Positions 1-5,379 of a stretch of DNA of 8,554 nt are shown here, piece after piece. The stretch lies in NCBI GenBank assembly GCA_023248365.1, contig JAHFER010000058.1, positions 1 to 8,554 of the forward strand, written 5' to 3'. Both the position numbers and the translations under genes were made by a program. The DNA is from Nitrospirota bacterium (lineage in GTDB: Bacteria; Nitrospirota; 9FT-COMBO-42-15; HDB-SIOI813). Position 1 is the stretch's first letter. Each line of letters opens with the position of its first letter. Below the pieces are notes generated by a model. The model had not been told where the DNA came from. It saw only the letters and a list, made by a program, of their open reading frames with translations, and did not search any database.

Positions 1-1204
1 GACAGTAGTACGGCACTATAACCATCTTACGCAGGCCGAGGGCCTTCTTAAACTCAGATATTGCATTATCATAGTCTTCCTTACGTTCATAGATATTTCC
101 CAACAGCTTATACAACTCAGGCATCCCGTTTTCCATGCCTTCCAATTCTGATAACACATCAAATGCCTCATCAAGCATCTCAAGACGGTAGTAGAGCTTC
201 CCAAGATAGAACCTGAGCGAGGCGACCTCCGGTTTAAGGGATATTGCTTTTTTGTAGACCCAGATTATCTTCTCAGGTTCACCCTGCTGTAAATAGTAAT
301 CTTCTAATTTATGGAGGAGTATCTCATTGTTATTCTGATAATACCCCTTCTCTAATATTTCAGCGGCCTCAGCGCCATCCCCTTCTTCAATAAGGATATC
401 TCCAAGATGTATGTATGCAGGCACAAAGTCCTGATCTGCCCTTATGATGGCCTTGAACAGCTTCTTACTCTTACTCCTGTCGCCTCTCTTAAATAATGAT
501 CTGCCAAACTCATACCTCAATCCCATTAACAACTTTGCATCATCTTTGTTATCCCTGCGGTACTTCACAATGCGGCCCTGGGCCTCATGCGCCCCGTCCC
601 ATCTCCCCATTTTTATAGAAATATCCCTGAGGCGTACAAGCGCCTCAACATTAGAGGAATCTTTTTTAACGACCTCCTGAATTACAGATACAGCTTCTTC
701 TGGAGACCCTGATAACACATAATCATTTACAAGGGCAAACATTGCTTCTAAATTTTTTTCATCTGTCTTTCTTGCCTTTTTATGATACCTGATTGCCTCT
801 GTATAATTACGCTCATGAGCATAGGCATCACCAAGCCTCAAAAGGGTGTTAAAATGGTTCGGCTCTATTTTCATGATTTCACGAAAGAAGGAGATGGACT
901 GATCGTATTTTCCTGAAAGATAGGCGTAGAGGCCTTTTGAGAATATCTCCTGAACCCTTGCATCCAAGCGGTCTTTCTGTTTGCTTCTCCAATTCTGAAA
1001 TATGTTTTTTGCATCTCTGAGGAGGGTAAAGACTATAACAATAAAGGCCCCCAGGGCAAAAGAAAACAGAAAGAAACCTACTGTTGAAATTGAATAAGAT
1101 GATTTTAAACTAAGATTTAAGGTAATAGGTGACGGATTAAGACGGTCGAAGTACACTATAATGATTAGAGCAAATATACCCAATAACCCGATAAGGTAGC
1201 GCAT
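1..1204 (-). CDS. LapA/LapB-like membrane-anchored TPR protein (partial, C-terminus outside window)
   Basis: The frame is open for 401 residues from an ATG at 1204 to the window edge. A GAGGG Shine-Dalgarno lies about 9 bases upstream, and the gene begins 25 bases after rsfS stops. Two hydrophobic segments (about residues 4-20 and 41-62) with an N-P-x-P-I-T-L-N linker between them look like a LapA (DUF1049) domain. From about residue 84 onward there are degenerate tetratricopeptide repeats, for example GKYDQSISFFREIMKIEPN. The last visible residues are V-P-Y-Y-C, where LapB/YciM proteins begin their C-terminal rubredoxin-like metal-binding knuckle, so the window probably cuts at its first cysteine. 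LapA and LapB act at the inner membrane and control lipopolysaccharide synthesis through LpxC turnover in enterobacteria; that role here is inferred. In E. coli the two are separate adjacent genes; here both parts lie in one frame. Confidence 0.8.
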   Translation of the reverse strand, partial: MRYLIGLLGIFALIIIVYFDRLNPSPITLNLSLKSSYSISTVGFFLFSFALGAFIVIVFTLLRDAKNIFQNWRSKQKDRLDARVQEIFSKGLYAYLSGKYDQSISFFREIMKIEPNHFNTLLRLGDAYAHERNYTEAIRYHKKARKTDEKNLEAMFALVNDYVLSGSPEEAVSVIQEVVKKDSSNVEALVRLRDISIKMGRWDGAHEAQGRIVKYRRDNKDDAKLLMGLRYEFGRSLFKRGDRSKSKKLFKAIIRADQDFVPAYIHLGDILIEEGDGAEAAEILEKGYYQNNNEILLHKLEDYYLQQGEPEKIIWVYKKAISLKPEVASLRFYLGKLYYRLEMLDEAFDVLSELEGMENGMPELYKLLGNIYERKEDYDNAISEFKKALGLRKMVIVPYYC

Positions 1205-1221
1205 AATCTTTCCCTCTTGAT

Positions 1222-1284
1222 CTTATTTCTTATTTCTTATTTCTTGCTTCTTGCTTCTTGCTTTTGACCTCTGACTTCTGCTCA
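1222..1284. repeat. Degenerate heptanucleotide tandem repeat at the 3' end of rsfS
   Basis: Nine 7-base units lie in one register on the plus strand: three CTTATTT, three CTTGCTT, then TTGACCT, CTGACTT and CTGCTCA, which decay in that order. On the coding strand this is an A/G-rich AAGYAAG-type repeat. The rsfS stop codon (1230-1232) falls inside the array, so the repeat encodes the last Lys/Arg/Gln-rich residues of RsfS. A related array lies at 5324-5379 at the end of proB. Confidence 0.85.
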
Positions 1285-1679
1285 GTTCCTTCATCTTTGA
1301 CAGTCTTTCTTTTCTTCACCTTAAAATCTACCTTAGGCGCATCACCCCATAGCCTTTCTAATCCGTAATGTATGCGTGCCTCTTTATCAAAGATATGCAC
1401 TATCAGATCTCCATAGTCCATTAAGACCCATTCAAGATTAGAAATACCTTCAAGCCTGTGATCCTTCACACCCGTAGATGACAATGCTTCATCTACATGG
1501 TCTGAACATGCCTTTATCTGACGCTTTGACTCGCCTGTGGCAATAACAAAATAATCTGCAATAGGTGTTATACCAGATACATCCAGCAGAAGAATATCTA
1601 TGGCCTTCTTGTTTTCAAGACATCTTGCGGCCAATACCGCCTTCTTTTTACCTTTTAGTAATGTTTTCTTTTTTATCAA
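1230..1679 (-). CDS. rsfS: Ribosomal silencing factor RsfS (Iojap/YbeB family)
   Basis: This 149-residue protein belongs to the family that binds ribosomal protein L14 (uL14) on the large subunit and blocks subunit joining when nutrients are short. The family core is clear: D-Y-F-V-I-A-T-G-x-S-x-R-Q (about residues 42-54), W-V-L-M-D-Y-G-D-L-I-V-H-I-F (84-97), then R-I-H-Y-x-L-E-x-L-W-G-D-A (102-114). The start is TTG at 1679: a stop codon stands directly before it in frame and no ATG exists before the conserved core. An AAAGG about 10 bases upstream can serve as ribosome site. The start lies 32 bases inside nadD, so translation is probably coupled. The last 30 or so residues are a lysine-rich tail beyond the normal domain, partly encoded by a heptanucleotide repeat. 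Confidence 0.95.
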   Translation of the reverse strand: MIKKKTLLKGKKKAVLAARCLENKKAIDILLLDVSGITPIADYFVIATGESKRQIKACSDHVDEALSSTGVKDHRLEGISNLEWVLMDYGDLIVHIFDKEARIHYGLERLWGDAPKVDFKVKKRKTVKDEGTEQKSEVKSKKQEARNKK

Positions 1680-2349
1680 TTAGATATAACCTTTGTCTCA
1701 TTATATATGACATAACAGAATCAGGCAACAGGTTTTTAACCTCTTGCCCATCACGAATAAGTTTTCTTAATTCAGTAGATGATATGTCACACAGTGTTAT
1801 CTTCTCAAGCAATAGGTAATAATTCCCGGACAGGGGAAAAGACAGACTTGATGTCTCTCCACTGTCTATTTTCCCAAGCTCATCTGCCGGCAGTTTTTTT
1901 ATCAGAGGGATATGAACATTTTTCAAATCAGCAAATCTGTGTCCCGGTCTTGGTATAACCACGAAATTACACATGGTCAGGAGTTCATCAGCATTCTTCC
2001 ATGTATTAATCTCAACAAAGGCATCAATACCGATAATAAAGTAAAATTCTGTTTCCTCGCCCATCTCCTTTTTCAGCGCTGTTACAGTGTCTATTGAATA
2101 TGATAAACCTTTTCGCTCTGTCTCTATGGAAGACGCGGTAAAAAATCCGTACGGAGCAATGGCAAGCTCAACCATCCGAAGACGATGCTCAGGCGCTATA
2201 AGATCCGTCTTTACCTTATGCGGTGGAGTGCCTGTCGGGATAAATATTACACTGTCAAGGGATAACCGCTCCCTGACTTCACAGGCAATACTGAGATGCC
2301 CAAGATGAACCGGATTAAATGTCCCGCCGAAAAGACCTATTTTCTGCAA
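1648..2349 (-). CDS. nadD: Nicotinate-nucleotide adenylyltransferase
   Basis: NadD joins nicotinate mononucleotide and ATP to give deamido-NAD in cytoplasmic NAD synthesis. The nucleotidyltransferase signature G-G-T-F-N-P-V-H-L-G-H is at residues 8-18. Further family motifs are I-P-T-G-T-P-P-H-K, F-I-I-G-x-D (substrate pocket), V-I-P-R-P-G-H and I-S-S-T-x-L-R near the C-terminus. I chose the TTG at 2349 (M-Q-K-I-G-L-F-G-G) because an AGAAAGG sits 8 bases upstream at 2358-2364 and the signature normally starts within the first ten residues. A longer frame from a GTG at 2397 would begin inside the repeat at 2383-2406 and is unlikely. The product is 233 residues, slightly longer than usual. It is followed by overlapping rsfS, the classic nadD-rsfS pair. 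Its leader reaches the edge of the accessory block, so the usual link to proA is broken. Confidence 0.95.
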   Translation of the reverse strand: MQKIGLFGGTFNPVHLGHLSIACEVRERLSLDSVIFIPTGTPPHKVKTDLIAPEHRLRMVELAIAPYGFFTASSIETERKGLSYSIDTVTALKKEMGEETEFYFIIGIDAFVEINTWKNADELLTMCNFVVIPRPGHRFADLKNVHIPLIKKLPADELGKIDSGETSSLSFPLSGNYYLLLEKITLCDISSTELRKLIRDGQEVKNLLPDSVMSYIMRQRLYLIDKKENITKR

Positions 2350-2380
2350 TTCAAAAACCTTTCTATCTCCGAAAATGCAA

Positions 2381-2527
2381 TTAACCACAGAGCACACAGA
2401 GAAAAATGTTTGTTACCGTAGCGAGAGCATCGTACTCCTCGACATCTTTGGGAGCAGAAACGTGTTTGGCGCAACTAACGATAGCAAGACATATGACCAC
2501 GATTAATGTTGCAACCTGTCTCATCAT
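2381..2527 (-). CDS. Possible small lipoprotein, probably truncated
   Basis: This 48-codon frame starts with two adjacent ATGs (2527 and 2524) preceded by AGGA. It encodes a textbook lipoprotein signal: M-M-R-Q, a hydrophobic stretch of about 13 residues, then the lipobox I-V-S-C with cysteine 19. About 20 polar residues follow. The last eight residues and the stop codon come from the CTCTGTGTGCTCTGTGG repeat, so the real C-terminus may have been replaced when that repeat arose. It lies directly upstream of nadD on the same strand. I recognise no family. It may be a truncated lipoprotein gene or a chance signal-like frame. Confidence 0.4.
   Translation of the reverse strand: MMRQVATLIVVICLAIVSCAKHVSAPKDVEEYDALATVTNIFLCVLCG
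2383..2406 (+). repeat. Left copy of an inverted repeat flanking the accessory block
   Basis: AACCACAGAGCACACAG (2383-2399) is the reverse complement, with one mismatch in 17, of CTGTGTTCTCTGTGGTT at 4011-4027. It is followed by AGAAAAA. The 11-mer CACAGAGAAAA at 2395-2405 recurs exactly at 3968-3978. The element sits 33 bases upstream of the nadD start and forms the end of the small lipoprotein frame. Confidence 0.75.
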
Positions 2528-2548
2528 GCATCCTAAACGACCTAAATC

Positions 2549-2579
2549 AGCGGTAGTGGTGTTTTTTTCACTATCCGCT
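2549..2579. other. Hairpin between DUF2283 gene and small lipoprotein gene
   Basis: AGCGGTAGTG (2549-2558) and CACTATCCGCT (2569-2579) form a 10-base-pair stem with one bulged base and a loop ending in seven T. On the minus strand it lies just downstream of the DUF2283 stop codon but has no T-run after it. It may be a processing or stabilising structure rather than an intrinsic terminator. Confidence 0.45.
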
Positions 2580-2605
2580 GGATCGATTTTTTATCCGGCT
2601 TTTTT
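2577..2605 (+). terminator. Terminator-like hairpin, plus-strand orientation
   Basis: GCTGGAT (2577-2583) pairs with ATCCGGC (2593-2599), including one G-T wobble, across a 9-base loop, and six T follow (2600-2605). The form is that of an intrinsic terminator for plus-strand transcription, but no plus-strand gene is seen upstream. It shares three bases with the preceding hairpin, so the two cannot form fully at once. On the minus strand it overlaps the DUF2283 stop codon. Confidence 0.35.
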
Positions 2606-2818
2606 AAATTCAAGTATTTTAGCTTGAGATGATTCTAATATAGAATCGCGGATAAAGGAACTAGCATCTAATATCTCTATGCCTATCAATTCGCCTTTCT
2701 CATCTATCTCAGCCGTAATATTTGGGCTTAACTCAATACTGTTGGCTTCTTTTTCGTTGGAAATAACTATATGCAGAATGTCTTCCTCTTTAAAATATGT
2801 CATCCTTGTTTTATTCAT
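2591..2818 (-). CDS. DUF2283 family protein, probable antitoxin-like partner
   Basis: This 75-residue protein matches the DUF2283 pattern as I know it: Y-F-K-E-E-D-I-L-H-I near the start, E-L-S-P-N-I-T-A-E-I-D-E-x-G-E-L-I-G-I-E-I-L-D-A-S in the middle, and a charged tail. The ATG at 2818 is chosen over a longer frame reaching 2872 because GGGAGG stands about 7 bases upstream and the family motif begins within ten residues. It overlaps the end of the DUF4258-like gene by 8 bases, so the two are translationally coupled. Small DUF2283 proteins often follow DUF4258-like genes. The pair behaves like a toxin-antitoxin operon in layout, but I know of no proven activity and assign none. Confidence 0.8.
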   Translation of the reverse strand: MNKTRMTYFKEEDILHIVISNEKEANSIELSPNITAEIDEKGELIGIEILDASSFIRDSILESSQAKILEFKKAG

Positions 2819-3098
2819 ATACAAACCTCCCAGTTTTAAGTCGAAAATTAATTTGTTGACGTGTGGTTGCATGAATTGTGACTGGTGTTATCTCAATCCC
2901 ATGTTTCTCATAGGGAATTATGACCAGTCTATCATCATGCTTGCCTACTACAATCATACGGTGGGATATGGTGTCAAAGTACTTTTCTCCTGAATACCAT
3001 AATATATTTTCAATCTTTGAAAGTTCAAATCCCCTTAATTCGGTTCTATATTTCAGATAATCAGACCATATAATTATAGACTCTTTAGGGTTTTCCAC
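2811..3098 (-). CDS. DUF4258-like small protein, possible toxin partner of DUF2283
   Basis: This 95-residue protein starts with GTG at 3098; a GGAGG ribosome site 4-5 bases upstream decides the start. Conserved-looking features are Y-F-D-T-x-S-x-R-M-I-V-V-G-K-H-D-D-R-L-V-I-I-P (about 40-62) and I-T-P-V-T-I-H-A-T-T-R-Q-Q followed by R-L-K-T-G-R-F at the C-terminus. The short beta-rich layout, rows of Arg/His/Thr near the C-terminus and an overlapping DUF2283 gene recall BrnT/DUF4258-type toxins. The family name is my best guess from pattern, not a verified match. A perfect TATAAT box lies 23 bases before the start codon. Confidence 0.65.
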   Translation of the reverse strand: MENPKESIIIWSDYLKYRTELRGFELSKIENILWYSGEKYFDTISHRMIVVGKHDDRLVIIPYEKHGIEITPVTIHATTRQQINFRLKTGRFVYE

Positions 3099-3120
3099 AA
3101 CCCCTCCAATCTTATATTTT

Positions 3121-3149
3121 ATTATATCGTATAACAGTCATGGTAACCA
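3121..3149 (-). promoter_or_regulatory. Probable promoter of the DUF4258-DUF2283 pair
   Basis: The minus strand carries a perfect -10 box, TATAAT, at 3126-3121. A clear -35 box is not visible at 16-18 bases; TGGTTA or GGTTAC are weak candidates. Transcription would start around 3114, giving a leader of about 16 bases before the GTG codon at 3098. Confidence 0.5.
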
Positions 3150-3226
3150 GCGGCGCCAAGAAACTTACCCATCAGGTCACTGCAGGTCTCCCCGTCTGGT
3201 TGACCCTGTTGTGTTGTGCAGTTCTA
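3122..3226 (-). other. Coding-like remnant upstream of the DUF4258-like gene
   Basis: Between stops at 3224-3226 and 3122-3124 the minus strand reads 33 sense codons with a protein-like composition ending L-G-A-A-G-Y-H-D-C-Y-T-I. The stretch is visibly richer in G and C than its surroundings. It has no good start; the only ATG is 16 codons from the end. It may be the tail of a lost gene. I recognise no family. Confidence 0.25.
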
Positions 3227-3227
3227 T

Positions 3228-3780
3228 TCATTCATGTCGTCTTAAGTTGATGGGAGTGAGCTTCATACGGCATGGTGTTGCTGCCAATGACTCTATATCA
3301 ATTCTATAATCGAATAGTTTTTGTGCTTCTTCAGTTGCAGCAGCATATATTTCGTCAGCATCAGGATTAGTAGTGTTCTCCGAATGCGATTCCACCCCTA
3401 AGGAAAAAACCTTTCACGGCAAGTCCAACTTGGAATTCAGAAAAAGTGCTTAGAATATCAGCAAGCTCCCATTCGCCATCACCTCGGCCATGCCTATGCA
3501 AGGGATAACCGACAACAATATTGTCAGTGAAAACCTTTACAACAAAAGATGAATCGCCGCTGTACCCTTTTGAATGCGTCCGAATACGTACATAGGCATT
3601 GGACAAGGCGTCACGTAAGCTATGAAGGAACTGAAGGCCGTTTCCTGATTTAATAGCTTCTTTGCTAAGACGTGAATAGCCCAAAATATCTGCATAGCAG
3701 ACAACAGAAGAGAGCATTTTAGGAGGACCAGAATGTTTGTAAGGATTGGTCATTTTATCTTTTGATACTGCATAACACAT
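3228..3780 (-). pseudogene. Cyclase-fold-like hypothetical protein, internally deleted and frameshifted
   Basis: The first frame (3367-3780, 137 residues from ATG 3780) resembles the start of a class III nucleotidyl cyclase-like fold: V-V-C-Y-A-D-I-L-G-Y-S (Asp31), K-V-F-T-D-N-I-V-V-G-Y (Asp86) and F-F-L-R-G-G-I-A-F-G-E-H-Y. It stops just after the R-G-G-I-x-x-G motif, where such proteins should continue for roughly 100 or more residues. The neighbouring frame, shifted by one base, is open from the break to TGA at 3228-3230 and reads a protein-like tail starting N-P-D-A-D-E-I-Y-A-A-A-T-E-E. I infer one gene that lost its middle plus the reading frame. Catalytic activity is unlikely. No Shine-Dalgarno is obvious before the ATG. 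The original function is unknown; a true cyclase is not established. Confidence 0.6.
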
Positions 3781-3811
3781 TTATTTTTATACTTATTCTA
3801 TGTTCAACAAT

Positions 3812-3867
3812 AACATACTAAAGATAATATCAAATAGTCAAGCCAATTTAGAAATGTGTCAAGCCAA
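3812..3867 (-). promoter_or_regulatory. Promoter with tandem TTGGCTTGAC repeats
   Basis: On the minus strand a -35 box TTGACT (3841-3836) and a -10 box TATGTT (3817-3812) are 18 bases apart, pointing at the cyclase-like pseudogene that starts at 3780. The 10-mer TTGGCTTGAC, which includes the -35 box, occurs twice, at 3837-3846 and 3858-3867. The copies are exactly 21 bases apart, about two helical turns. The same element precedes the higB gene at 7118-7127. The second copy gives a full TTGACA at 3862-3857. Confidence 0.55.
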
Positions 3868-3929
3868 AATTTAATACTAAGAAACATAGTAAATTCAGGT
3901 ATACCTCTGTGTTCTCAAGTATTAAATTT
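3867..3929. repeat. Large nested palindrome (cruciform or long RNA hairpin)
   Basis: AAATTTAATACT (3867-3878) and AGTATTAAATTT (3918-3929) are perfect 12-base inverted arms. Pairing continues imperfectly inward: about 9 of 12 positions match between AAGAAACATAG (3879-3889) and CTCTGTGTTCTC (3905-3916). The centre contains the perfect 10-base palindrome AGGTATACCT (3897-3906). No T-run follows on either strand, so it is not a standard terminator. The stretch lies between the end of proA and the promoter of the cyclase-like pseudogene. Confidence 0.75.
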
Positions 3930-3967
3930 GTTGATTAACATAATGTATCTCATTCAGTCAATGATTG

Positions 3968-4027
3968 CACAGAGAAAAGCAGTTTTTACTTTGAGTTATA
4001 ATATCTTTACCTGTGTTCTCTGTGGTT
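3968..4027. repeat. Right inverted-repeat cluster of the accessory block
   Basis: CACAGAGAA (3968-3976) and TTCTCTGTG (4016-4024) are perfect inverted repeats 39 bases apart. CTGTGTTCTCTGTGGTT (4011-4027) matches the reverse complement of 2383-2399 at 16 of 17 positions, and its first ten bases recur at 3907-3916. The cluster begins 25 bases beyond the proA stop. The rest of the 272-base stretch 3781-4052 holds only the promoter and palindrome listed separately and no gene. Confidence 0.7.
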
Positions 4028-4052
4028 TTACTGTTGGATTTCCCAGGTTATC

Positions 4053-5309
4053 TTACTCACGCACCTGTCCGTCCCCTAAAATAATAAACTTCGCAGATGT
4101 GAGTTCTTCAAGCCCCATTGGACCTCTTGCATGTATCCGCGTTGTACTTATGCCTATTTCAGCGCCCAAACCGAACTCTCCTCCGTCATGAAGCCTGGTA
4201 GATGCATTAACAAAAACAGCCGCGGCATCAACCTCTTTGAGGAATCTCATTGCCCGCTGATGATTATTTGTAACTATTGCCTCGGAGTGCTGTGAGCTGA
4301 ATCTCTCTATATGCCTTAATGCCTCTTCCATATCATCAACGATCTTTACATTCAGGATAAGATCAAGGTGCTCTGTATTCCAGTCCTCTTCTGTTGCAGA
4401 TTTAACAGAGGAATCAATAGCCAATACCTTCTGACATCCGCGAATCTCAACCCCTGCCTGCTGTAATCTCTTAATCATCCCCGGGAGAAAGGCTGATGCG
4501 ACACCCTTGTGAACCAGCATGGTTTCCATTGCATTACATGTCCCCGGACGCTGAACCTTTGCATTAAAACAAATATCCTCAGCCATCTTAATATCCGCAT
4601 CTTCATCTACATAAGTATGACAAAGCCCCCTGTCATGTTTTATAACAGGTATTGTAGAATTTGCAGAAACAGTTTTTATAAGTTCTTCGCCGCCGCGTGG
4701 AATAATCAGGTCTATATATTTATCTAACTTCAACATTTCCATAACAGCCTGACGATCAACTACATCCACCATGGTTATAGCTCCATCAGGAAGCCCTGCC
4801 TTTAAGCCGGCCTCAATAAGGATTTCAGCTATAGCCTTATTGGAATTGATGGCCTCTGAACCGCCTCGCAAAAACACACCGTTCCCGGACTTTATACACA
4901 GGGCCGCAGAGTCTGCTGTAACATTCGGCCTTGATTCATAGATAATACCAATAACTCCGATTGGAACCCTTTTCCTTCCCACCTGCATCCCGTTCGGCCT
5001 CTGCCGCATACGTGTAATCTCTCCAACAGGATCAGGAAGTGCAACAATATCCCTCAACCCCTTCGCCATCTCCTTTATCCTATTTTCATTCAGGGTAAGC
5101 CTGTCTATCAACGAAGAAGAAAGTGACTTTTCTTTTGCAGTCTCAAGATCTTTCTGATTCTCTTCTATCAATGCCGGTGATTCTCTTTCAAGTGCATCAG
5201 CCATTGCCAAAAGTGCGCTATCCTTTACTCGCGTCGAAGTACTTGCCAGCCTCCTCGCCCCCTCCTTAGCCTTCTTACCTTTCTCCTCAATATAACTCTT
5301 AAAATCCAT
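4053..5309 (-). CDS. proA: Gamma-glutamyl phosphate reductase
   Basis: ProA reduces gamma-glutamyl phosphate with NADPH to glutamate semialdehyde, the second step of proline synthesis in the cytoplasm. The 418-residue length is normal. Family motifs are V-P-I-G-V-I-G-I-I-Y-E-S-R-P-N-V (115-130), G-N-G-V-F-L-R-G-G-S-E-A (142-153), I-I-P-R-G-G (202-207), and V-Q-R-P-G-T-C-N-A with the catalytic cysteine at 258. The late R-L-H-D-G-G-E-F-G-L-G-A-E-I-G-I-S-T-x-R-x-H-A-R-G-P-M-G-L-E block is intact. The start at 5309 is fixed by AGGAGGAAG directly upstream. It follows proB after 49 bases of degenerate 7-base repeat. Downstream, the expected neighbour nadD is displaced by about 1.7 kb of accessory DNA. 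Confidence 0.97.
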   Translation of the reverse strand: MDFKSYIEEKGKKAKEGARRLASTSTRVKDSALLAMADALERESPALIEENQKDLETAKEKSLSSSLIDRLTLNENRIKEMAKGLRDIVALPDPVGEITRMRQRPNGMQVGRKRVPIGVIGIIYESRPNVTADSAALCIKSGNGVFLRGGSEAINSNKAIAEILIEAGLKAGLPDGAITMVDVVDRQAVMEMLKLDKYIDLIIPRGGEELIKTVSANSTIPVIKHDRGLCHTYVDEDADIKMAEDICFNAKVQRPGTCNAMETMLVHKGVASAFLPGMIKRLQQAGVEIRGCQKVLAIDSSVKSATEEDWNTEHLDLILNVKIVDDMEEALRHIERFSSQHSEAIVTNNHQRAMRFLKEVDAAAVFVNASTRLHDGGEFGLGAEIGISTTRIHARGPMGLEELTSAKFIILGDGQVRE

Positions 5310-5323
5310 AACTTCCTCCTGTT

Positions 5324-5379
5324 GTACTATCTTACTTCTTGCCTGTAACTTCTTACTTCTACTTACTATTTACTATCAC
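5324..5379. repeat. Degenerate heptanucleotide repeat between proB and proA
   Basis: On the plus strand seven-base units run in register from 5324: GTACTAT, CTTACTT, CTTGCCT, GTAACTT, CTTACTT, CTACTTA, CTATTTA, CTATCAC. The unit is the same family as at 1222-1284 (CTTACTT/CTTGCTT against CTTATTT/CTTGCTT). The proB stop codon (5359-5361) and its last five or six codons lie inside it; the ribosome site of proA lies just beyond it. Confidence 0.7.

Noticed and set aside
1222..1284. Heptanucleotide array as a CRISPR-like or origin iteron array
   Set aside because: Units are contiguous without spacers and lie inside a coding 3' end; there is no cas gene, DnaA-box cluster or replication gene nearby.
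2087..2627. Plus-strand frames over the start of nadD and the gap beside it
   Set aside because: No family resemblance or ribosome site; they are antisense to nadD and the small lipoprotein frame.
3968..4024. Inverted repeat CACAGAGAA/TTCTCTGTG as an intrinsic terminator of proA
   Set aside because: The loop is 39 bases and no T-run follows on the minus strand, so it does not fit a rho-independent terminator.
3856..4191. Plus-strand frame of 111 codons over the repeat region and the end of proA
   Set aside because: It runs through the palindrome and repeats and then antisense to proA; composition is not protein-like.
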